This document shows positions 3,575 through 6,410 of a stretch of DNA of 6,410 nucleotides, one piece after another (within the stretch, counting starts at the first letter, position 1; each line of letters starts with the position of its first letter). A program made the translations under genes and the position numbers. Under the pieces are notes generated by a model that saw only the letters and a list, made by a program, of their open reading frames with translations, was not told the origin of the DNA and did not search any database. Source of the stretch: an uncultured Senegalimassilia sp. (lineage in GTDB: Bacteria > Actinomycetota > Coriobacteriia > Coriobacteriales > Eggerthellaceae); assembly GCA_937925385.1 (NCBI GenBank), contig CALEWN010000343.1:1-6410 (forward strand), written 5' to 3'.

Positions 3575-6410
3575 GAAGGGTCGTCGGCGGTTGATTGGGC
3601 GCATCTGTTCGGCGATGCCGGGACGAGCACGGTCTCCACGACGTGCGATAGCGTGAACCAGACCCAGCGCTTAAGCGACGGGGGCTTCGTGGCCGCCGCC
3701 ACTTTCGATGCGCCGAGCGGCAGCACGCAGGAGCACGCGAAGGGCAAGGCGGATGCCGTGCTCGTACGCTACGACGCCGATGGCGGCGAGCTGTGGCGCG
3801 GTTGGGTGGAAGGCGAGAAGGCCGACCTGTTCAATAGCGTGACCGAAGCAGACGACGGCGGCTTCGTAGCGGTCGGCGCCACGCAGTCGACCAAGTTCGA
3901 CTTGGAGGGCAAGAGCCGCGGCGGGCAGGACGGCCTGCTCGCCAAGTTCGACGCCCAGGGCAACCTGGTGAAGACGGCGACGTTCGGCGGAAGCGGCAAG
4001 GACGTGCTGCAGCGCATCACGCCCGCTGTCGACGGGGGCTTCATCGTGGTCGGTTCGTCGGCCTCCAAGGACGGCGATATGCAGGCCACGGGCAAGACCG
4101 AGACCGATGCCGACGCCGTCATCGCGAAGTACGACGACGACTTGAACCTGGTGTGGGTGACGCGCGTGGGCGGCTCGAAGATGGAAGGCCAGTCCCTACA
4201 GTCCGACGAGTTCTCCGCCGTCGTGCAGATGCAGGATGCCACCGCCCTCGACGATATGGGCAACAGCGTCTCGGTGTCCGCGGGTTATCTGGCGGTTGGC
4301 AAGACCAACGCGAACAACGGCGATCTTGACGGCCAGAACAAGGGCGATAACGACGTGCTCGTTTCCAAGATCGCAGCCGACGGCTCGGTAGAGTGGACGA
4401 AATCCTACGGCGGCGCGGGCAAGGACGAGGCCGCAAGCGTCTCGCGCGTCATCTCCACGATGTCTTCCGCCGACGAGGGCCATGGGACCATCGACAACGG
4501 CTTCATCATCGCGGGAACGACCAAGTCCGCCGACGGCGACTTCGGCGTGCGCGATGCGACTGATTCCGATTCGGCCGGCTTCGTGATGCGCATCGGCGCG
4601 ACGGGCAACGTCATCTGGTCGAACCTGATCGAGGACAGCGAGGCCGTCACTGCTGACGGAGTCGTGACGACGCTTGACGGCTATATCGTCGCGGGCACCC
4701 ATAAAGCCGCGGACAACGATTTCACCGGCACGCAAACGTTCGGCAAGAAGGATGCCTACGCGGCGCATTTCTCCACCGATGGCGCGCGCTTGGGCATCGA
4801 AACGTTCGGCGGTAACGACGACGACACGGCGAAGGGCTTGTCCGTGAGCGGTACCGATGACTTCCTGGTTTGCGGCACCACGAAATCCGACGACGGCATC
4901 TTCGCCGGGCGGGCGGGCAAGATCGACGGGTTCGTCGCCAGCCTGAAGGCCGAGAAGCTCACGACGCATGCCGAGGAGACCACGCTCGTGCCGGTGAGCG
5001 CGCTGCATGCGACCAAGGACGAAGCGTCGATGATGGCGCCGATGCTGTACGCCGATGCTTACGTGCAGCGCACGGGCGAGCAGTACACGGTGACGGTGTA
5101 CTTCCAGCGCGCCACCATCATGGGATCGGAGGTCACGCCGTCGTTTTTGGGCGATGTCACCTATGATCGCGGCGATGGCGTCATGGTGGATGCGCTTTCC
5201 GATTCCTATGACCCCTCGACGCGCGTGAAGACCACGACCATCCAGGTGAAAAGCCTTGACAAGCCCGTGCACATCCATATCGACAACGCCATGGGCGATG
5301 TGCGCCTGTCGTTCGACCCTGCGAACGCGCGCGTAACGGACACGCCGCCGTATTTCGCCCCGGTCGAGGTGACGTTGCCCGACTTCCCCTATACGTGGAA
5401 GACGACGTTCGGCGGCTCGAGCGCGGAATACGCGGCCGACTCCACTGTGCTGGCCGACGGCACGTTGGCAACGGTGGGGCAGACGTACAGTTTCGACGGC
5501 GATGTGGAGGGCTTGCAGCGCGGCCCGTCGAACGCGTACGTGAACATCCGCGATGCGGCGGGCAACTCGCTCAAGACCATCGAGTTGGGCGGGCTGGAGA
5601 ACAATTACACGGCCTACGCGGCAAGCGTCGACGCCACGACCGACGGCGGGTTCTACCTGTGCGGCGGCTTCACCACCGCCGACGGCACGCCGAAGGGTGA
5701 TTTCGCCTCGCTCGATCGCGACGGGGCGGTGTTCGGGCAGACCGATGCCTTCGTGACGCGCTTCTCCGCCGACGGTACCGTAGCTTGGATGCGCGGCTTG
5801 ACCGGATCGGGCCATGACCAGGCGAAAGCTGTGAAGGCGACTTCCGACGGCGGTTGCGTGGCCCTGTTCGAGACCTCGTCGCACGACGGCGACCTAACCG
5901 ATCTGAACCGCGGCATCTTCAACTTGGTCGTGGTCAAATACGATGCGTCGGGCAACACCGAATGGACGCGCACCATCGGCGGCAGGAACCTTGAATCGAG
6001 CGATTTCGGCATCGATATCCTTGCCAACGGCAACTACGTGGTCGCGGGTATCAAATCCTCCTACACCGAGGACTTCGCCGACGCACCTTATTACGGCAAC
6101 ACGTTCGACCTGTTCGCAACCGAGATCAGCGCGGCTGATGGGACCAGCGTGTGGCTCAACACCTACGGCGGCGAGTCCAACGAGTACTTCAACGGCGTGA
6201 CGGCAACCTCCGACGGCGGGTTCATCATGCTCGGCAAGACGAAGTCCTCCTCCGATACGTTCGCAGGATTCTCCGGATACGAGAATTCCTACATCATGAA
6301 GCTCGGCGCTACCGGCCAGGTCGAGTGGGTCGACGGCTTGAAGAGCTCGGAGTCCAACGAGGCGGAGCGCGCCGTGGAGCTTGACGACCGGTACGTGGTC
6401 ATCGGCAACA
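3488..6410 (+). CDS. Secreted beta-propeller repeat protein with an internal NEAT-like domain, C-terminus cut by window edge
   Basis: At least 974 residues are encoded with no stop before the right edge. The order is: signal peptide (1 to about 29), seven propeller-like repeats (about 36-490), a NEAT-like domain (about 499-612), and at least six further repeats (about 634-974). The repeats share a DGGFxxxG strand, a KSxDGDF-like turn, a [DA]xxxxK[FY]DxxGxxxW segment and a [FY]GGxxxD ending. They resemble the delta-60/SBBP-like repeats of bacterial surface proteins. Family knowledge ties NEAT domains to haem binding on cell surfaces, so a role in haem or other ligand capture outside the cell is inferred, not shown. 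The GTG start has AAAGGAG 7 nt upstream and leads straight into a signal sequence. An in-frame ATG at 3392, with AGGG 6 nt upstream, would add 32 residues. The gene is transcribed away from the ATP-grasp gene. Any sortase motif, cell-wall-binding repeat or membrane anchor would lie past the edge. Confidence 0.88.
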   Translation, partial: MGNHIRRPVAAGAAIALSLACAAPATAGAEGSSAVDWAHLFGDAGTSTVSTTCDSVNQTQRLSDGGFVAAATFDAPSGSTQEHAKGKADAVLVRYDADGGELWRGWVEGEKADLFNSVTEADDGGFVAVGATQSTKFDLEGKSRGGQDGLLAKFDAQGNLVKTATFGGSGKDVLQRITPAVDGGFIVVGSSASKDGDMQATGKTETDADAVIAKYDDDLNLVWVTRVGGSKMEGQSLQSDEFSAVVQMQDATALDDMGNSVSVSAGYLAVGKTNANNGDLDGQNKGDNDVLVSKIAADGSVEWTKSYGGAGKDEAASVSRVISTMSSADEGHGTIDNGFIIAGTTKSADGDFGVRDATDSDSAGFVMRIGATGNVIWSNLIEDSEAVTADGVVTTLDGYIVAGTHKAADNDFTGTQTFGKKDAYAAHFSTDGARLGIETFGGNDDDTAKGLSVSGTDDFLVCGTTKSDDGIFAGRAGKIDGFVASLKAEKLTTHAEETTLVPVSALHATKDEASMMAPMLYADAYVQRTGEQYTVTVYFQRATIMGSEVTPSFLGDVTYDRGDGVMVDALSDSYDPSTRVKTTTIQVKSLDKPVHIHIDNAMGDVRLSFDPANARVTDTPPYFAPVEVTLPDFPYTWKTTFGGSSAEYAADSTVLADGTLATVGQTYSFDGDVEGLQRGPSNAYVNIRDAAGNSLKTIELGGLENNYTAYAASVDATTDGGFYLCGGFTTADGTPKGDFASLDRDGAVFGQTDAFVTRFSADGTVAWMRGLTGSGHDQAKAVKATSDGGCVALFETSSHDGDLTDLNRGIFNLVVVKYDASGNTEWTRTIGGRNLESSDFGIDILANGNYVVAGIKSSYTEDFADAPYYGNTFDLFATEISAADGTSVWLNTYGGESNEYFNGVTATSDGGFIMLGKTKSSSDTFAGFSGYENSYIMKLGATGQVEWVDGLKSSESNEAERAVELDDRYVVIGN
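3593..4957 (+). repeat. N-terminal propeller-like repeats, seven copies (protein level)
   Basis: The recurring core strand appears at residues 64-70 (DGGFVAA), 123-130, 182-189, 266-271 (GYLAVG), 337-343, 397-403 and 457-463. Spacing is about 60 residues, with two longer steps (84 and 71) where loops are inserted. Many copies are followed by a KSxDGDF-type turn (for example 346-352 and 466-472). They are often preceded by a GG-containing segment (167-168, 228-229, 308-309, 441-442). Seven copies fit one seven-bladed propeller; the blade count is an inference from spacing. Confidence 0.7.
4982..5323 (+). other. NEAT-like domain
   Basis: Residues about 499-612 break the propeller pattern and have NEAT-family character. 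They open with the strand LVPVSALHA (500-508) and a Ser-Met-Met segment (514-516), where NEAT proteins place the short haem-contacting helix. The strand YTVTVYF (533-539) follows, then a central strand region, and near the end KPVHIHI (592-598) and VRLSFD (605-610). NEAT domains are immunoglobulin-like folds of about 120 residues that bind haem or haemoproteins. The usual YxxxY pair before the last strand is not evident; the corresponding stretch is IDNAMGD (598-604). Recognised by pattern, not by a profile search. Confidence 0.65.
5387..6409 (+). repeat. C-terminal propeller-like repeats, at least six copies (protein level)
   Basis: The same core strand as in the N-terminal set recurs at residues 657-664 (DGTLATVG), 719-726 (DGGFYLCG), 787-793, 847-854, 909-916 (DGGFIMLG) and 966-973, spaced 57-68 residues. 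GG-containing segments precede most of them (642-643, 701-702, 831-832, 894-895). The array runs into the window edge, so a seventh blade closing a second propeller is expected but not seen. Confidence 0.7.

Noticed and set aside
4196..5884. Long open frame of 562 codons on the minus strand
   Set aside because: It lies wholly antisense to the surface-protein gene. Its translation is rich in Arg, His, Val and Gly without domain character, as expected from the complement of GC-rich codons. The plus-strand frame has a signal peptide and clear repeats.
1..6410. CRISPR array, insertion sequence, phage or toxin-antitoxin module
   Set aside because: No direct DNA repeats with regular spacers, transposase or integrase motifs, terminal inverted repeats or small paired toxin-antitoxin genes were seen. 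The repeats in the surface gene are protein-level and degenerate in DNA.

Overview
This is a GC-rich bacterial window with three complete or nearly complete housekeeping-type genes on the minus strand and one large secreted-protein gene on the plus strand. The base composition, the protein families and the surface-protein architecture (a NEAT-like domain set among propeller repeats) suggest an Actinomycetota member of class Coriobacteriia, probably Eggerthellaceae. That assignment rests on family resemblance only; no marker such as 16S rRNA is present.

Minus-strand block (positions 1-3201, read right to left). The first gene (3201-1801) encodes a 466-residue protein that looks like a circularly permuted ATP-grasp ligase related to the synthetase half of glutathionylspermidine synthase. 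A perfect 10-bp GC-rich hairpin (1745-1778) follows it. Next is a four-helix membrane protein of the TIGR01906/DUF1461 type (1703-972). Its stop overlaps the start of gltX (979 to the left edge), which encodes glutamyl-tRNA synthetase. 326 residues of GluRS are visible and the anticodon-binding part lies outside the window. The 8-nt overlap suggests that the membrane protein and gltX are translated from one mRNA.

Divergent intergenic region (3202-3487). This holds the likely promoter of the ATP-grasp gene, a 10-bp palindrome in its leader, two perfect 7-bp stem-loops, and the ribosome binding site of the plus-strand gene. No RNA gene or known riboswitch was recognised.

Plus-strand gene (3488 to the right edge, incomplete). 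This encodes an exported protein with an N-terminal signal peptide. Seven beta-propeller-like repeats are followed by a NEAT-like (haem-binding family) domain, then at least six more propeller-like repeats running off the window. The simplest reading is an extracellular protein with two propellers flanking a NEAT module, possibly a surface haem or ligand receptor. The C-terminal anchor, if any, is not visible.

The most interesting object is this propeller-NEAT-propeller protein, particularly because the usual YxxxY haem-ligand tyrosines are not evident in the NEAT-like domain. The orphan ATP-grasp ligase, divergently transcribed from it, is the second point of interest.
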